NCBI RefSeq assembly: GCF_041687175.1
Contig: NZ_JAWLCK010000134.1
Location: 1-6,842, forward strand
Origin: Lutispora sp041687175
GTDB taxonomy: Bacteria; Bacillota; Clostridia; Lutisporales; Lutisporaceae
Reading direction: 5' to 3'
Length of the DNA stretch: 6,842 bases
In this document: positions 5,950-6,842 of the stretch, piece by piece
How positions within the stretch are numbered: the stretch's first letter is position 1
How the letters are laid out: each line of letters starts with the position of its first letter
The notes under the pieces: model-generated
Told to the model about the DNA's origin: nothing
Seen by the model: only the letters and a program-made list of their open reading frames with translations
Database searches by the model: none
Position numbers and translations under genes: made by a program

Positions 5950-5974
5950 GACATCGGGGACGGAAGACCGTGTC
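5950..5974. repeat. REP-like hairpin repeat, copy 2
   Basis: GACA-t-CGG (5950-5957) pairs with CCGTGTC (5968-5974) around a GGACGGAAGA loop. The CGGGGACGG core resembles the minus-strand reading of the other two hairpin repeats in this window. GGGACA...GGGGACGG...TGTC elements are, from memory, a common dispersed repeat class in Clostridia and other bacteria. It begins 6 nt after the carrier stop codon. Confidence 0.5.
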
Positions 5975-5983
5975 AAATTGCAT

Positions 5984-6028
5984 GGTGCCTGTATTCTCTA
6001 TTTTGGAGTTTACAGGCATCTATTTTTT
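5984..6028 (+). terminator. Rho-independent terminator of the dehydrogenase-carrier operon
   Basis: TGCCTGTA (5986-5993) pairs perfectly with TACAGGCA (6011-6018). A G-C and a G-T pair extend it outward to 5984/6020, and CTC/GAG pairs inside the loop. TCTATTTTTT follows directly. This is the strongest terminator in the window and closes the operon 40 bp after the carrier gene. Confidence 0.85.
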
Positions 6029-6034
6029 GTGATA

Positions 6035-6070
6035 TTGACACAAGATAATAGTAATAACTTATCCTATAAT
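6035..6070 (+). promoter_or_regulatory. Promoter region for galU
   Basis: A perfect TTGACA (6035-6040) and a perfect TATAAT (6065-6070) occur here, but 24 bp apart, too far to act together. Either TATAAT works with a weak -35 near 6042-6047, or TTGACA works with TTATCC (6059-6064, 18-bp spacer). Either way a sigma-A start near 6070-6078 is likely, giving a leader of about 105-110 nt that includes the REP-like hairpin at 6128-6161. Confidence 0.5.
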
Positions 6071-6127
6071 AGAGGAAAATACTAAATATTATCGAATTAT
6101 ATTAAAGGGCTTCCAGTGAAATAAATA

Positions 6128-6161
6128 ATGAGCCAGGGAGAACCGATCCCCGGTGGCTCAT
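6128..6161. repeat. REP-like hairpin repeat, copy 3, in the galU leader
   Basis: ATGAGCCA (6128-6135) pairs perfectly with TGGCTCAT (6154-6161), and GGGA (6136-6139) pairs with TCCC (6147-6150) inside. The AACCGATCCCCGGTGGCT half is nearly identical to the copy after the aldolase gene. The stem ends only 2 nt before the galU Shine-Dalgarno sequence. No U-tract follows, so it is not a terminator. Confidence 0.6.
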
Positions 6162-6180
6162 GGGAAGGGGGATAATACAA

Positions 6181-6842
6181 GTGAAAGTTCATAAAGCCAT
6201 AATACCTGCAGCAGGTTTGGGTACCAGGTTTTTGCCTGCCACAAAGGCTCAGCCTAAGGAGATGCTGCCTATAGTGGATAAACCCACATTGCAGTATATC
6301 ATTGAAGAAGCTGTGGCTTCAGGTATAGAGGAGATATTGATTATAACTGGTAGGAATAAGAAGTCCATTGAGGATCATTTCGATAAATCAGTAGAGCTGG
6401 AATTAGAATTAGAAAAGCACGGCAAATTTGAACTGCTGGAGGAAGTAAGGAAAATTTCCGACATGGTCAATATACATTACATAAGGCAGAAAGAGCCTAA
6501 AGGATTAGGCCATGCCATATATTGTGCAAAAAGCTTTATTGGAGATGAACCCTTTGCAGTGCTTCTTGGTGATGATATAGTATATTCTCAAAAGCCTTGT
6601 CTGCAACAGATGATAGAGGCCTATGATGAGTACAAGACAACTATACTGGGTGTACAGCAGGTTCCTGACGAAGATGTGTGCAAATACGGGATAGTAGATG
6701 GCAAGCATATAGAAGGCCGGGTATATAAAGTAAAAGGGTTGGTGGAGAAACCCTCTATCGAAGAGGCTCCATCTAATGTGGCCATATTGGGCAGATATAT
6801 AATAAGTCCTGCAATATTTGAGATACTGGAGCATACTGAGCC
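6181..6842 (+). CDS. galU: UTP--glucose-1-phosphate uridylyltransferase, N-terminal 220 residues
   Basis: The enzyme makes UDP-glucose from UTP and glucose-1-phosphate in the cytosol, feeding wall polymers, exopolysaccharide and galactose use. The frame is open from GTG 6181 to the window edge, about three quarters of the usual 290-300 residues. Signatures: nucleotide-binding GLGTRFLPATK (12-22), then KEMLPIVDKP (26-35), metal-site LLGDD (128-132) and VEKP (188-191). These place it with bacterial GalU rather than RmlA or GlmU types. The GTG start is set by GAAGGGGG (6164-6171) 9 nt upstream, and translation starts with the expected KAIIPAAG strand. The gene has its own promoter region and follows a strong terminator, so it is independent of the catabolic cluster. 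YngB/GtaB-type paralogues are the only realistic alternative. Confidence 0.93.
   Translation, partial: MKVHKAIIPAAGLGTRFLPATKAQPKEMLPIVDKPTLQYIIEEAVASGIEEILIITGRNKKSIEDHFDKSVELELELEKHGKFELLEEVRKISDMVNIHYIRQKEPKGLGHAIYCAKSFIGDEPFAVLLGDDIVYSQKPCLQQMIEAYDEYKTTILGVQQVPDEDVCKYGIVDGKHIEGRVYKVKGLVEKPSIEEAPSNVAILGRYIISPAIFEILEHTE

Noticed and set aside
6035..6070. TTGACA and TATAAT taken as one consensus promoter
   Set aside because: The spacer is 24 bp, too long for sigma-A; the two boxes probably belong to different or imperfect promoters.
6505..6834. 109-residue minus-strand ORF at the right edge
   Set aside because: Antisense shadow of galU, whose signature motifs are on the plus strand.

Overview
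The window is AT-rich and reads like chromosome from a low-GC, anaerobic, amino-acid-using Firmicute, most likely a Clostridia member. This rests on strong AGGAGG-type ribosome sites, A/T-ending codons, a RocR-like sigma-54 activator, an NhaC-family carrier and a VanY/DacB-type wall peptidase. I cannot name the genus from sequence alone. No tRNA, rRNA, CRISPR array or intact insertion sequence was seen.

Layout: (1) 1-333, minus strand: N-terminal part of a membrane-anchored M15B D,D-carboxypeptidase, cut by the window edge, with its own promoter overlapping a 19-bp palindrome. (2) 334-678: divergent intergenic region with small inverted repeats and at best a weak promoter for the next gene. 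(3) 679-1572: a DapA-superfamily lyase closest, by my reading, to 4-hydroxy-2-oxoglutarate aldolase, followed by a hairpin/U-tract end. (4) 1716-3110: a PAS / AAA+ / Fis-type-HTH sigma-54 activator with its own sigma-A-type promoter. (5) 3111-3329: a control region with two tandem 18-bp palindrome-type sites spaced 22 bp apart and a -24/-12 sigma-54 promoter. (6) 3330-4493 and 4534-5943: an alanine-dehydrogenase-family enzyme and an NhaC-family carrier, apparently one two-gene operon. (7) 5944-6180: terminator, promoter and two REP-like hairpins. (8) 6181-6842: galU, cut by the right edge.

The centre (679-5943) looks like a small, self-regulated amino-acid catabolic or interconversion module. 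A PAS domain probably senses a small molecule. The activator then binds the paired palindromes about 125-147 bp upstream of the predicted start and, through its intact GAFTGA motif, opens the sigma-54 promoter that drives the dehydrogenase and carrier genes. The aldolase could make pyruvate plus glyoxylate, both oxo acids that alanine-dehydrogenase-type enzymes can aminate; the carrier could import the substrate or export the product. Promoter, sites and catalytic residues are visible in the sequence. The substrate and the link between the enzymes are inference. The two edge genes (wall peptidase, galU) are envelope housekeeping genes and seem unrelated to the module.
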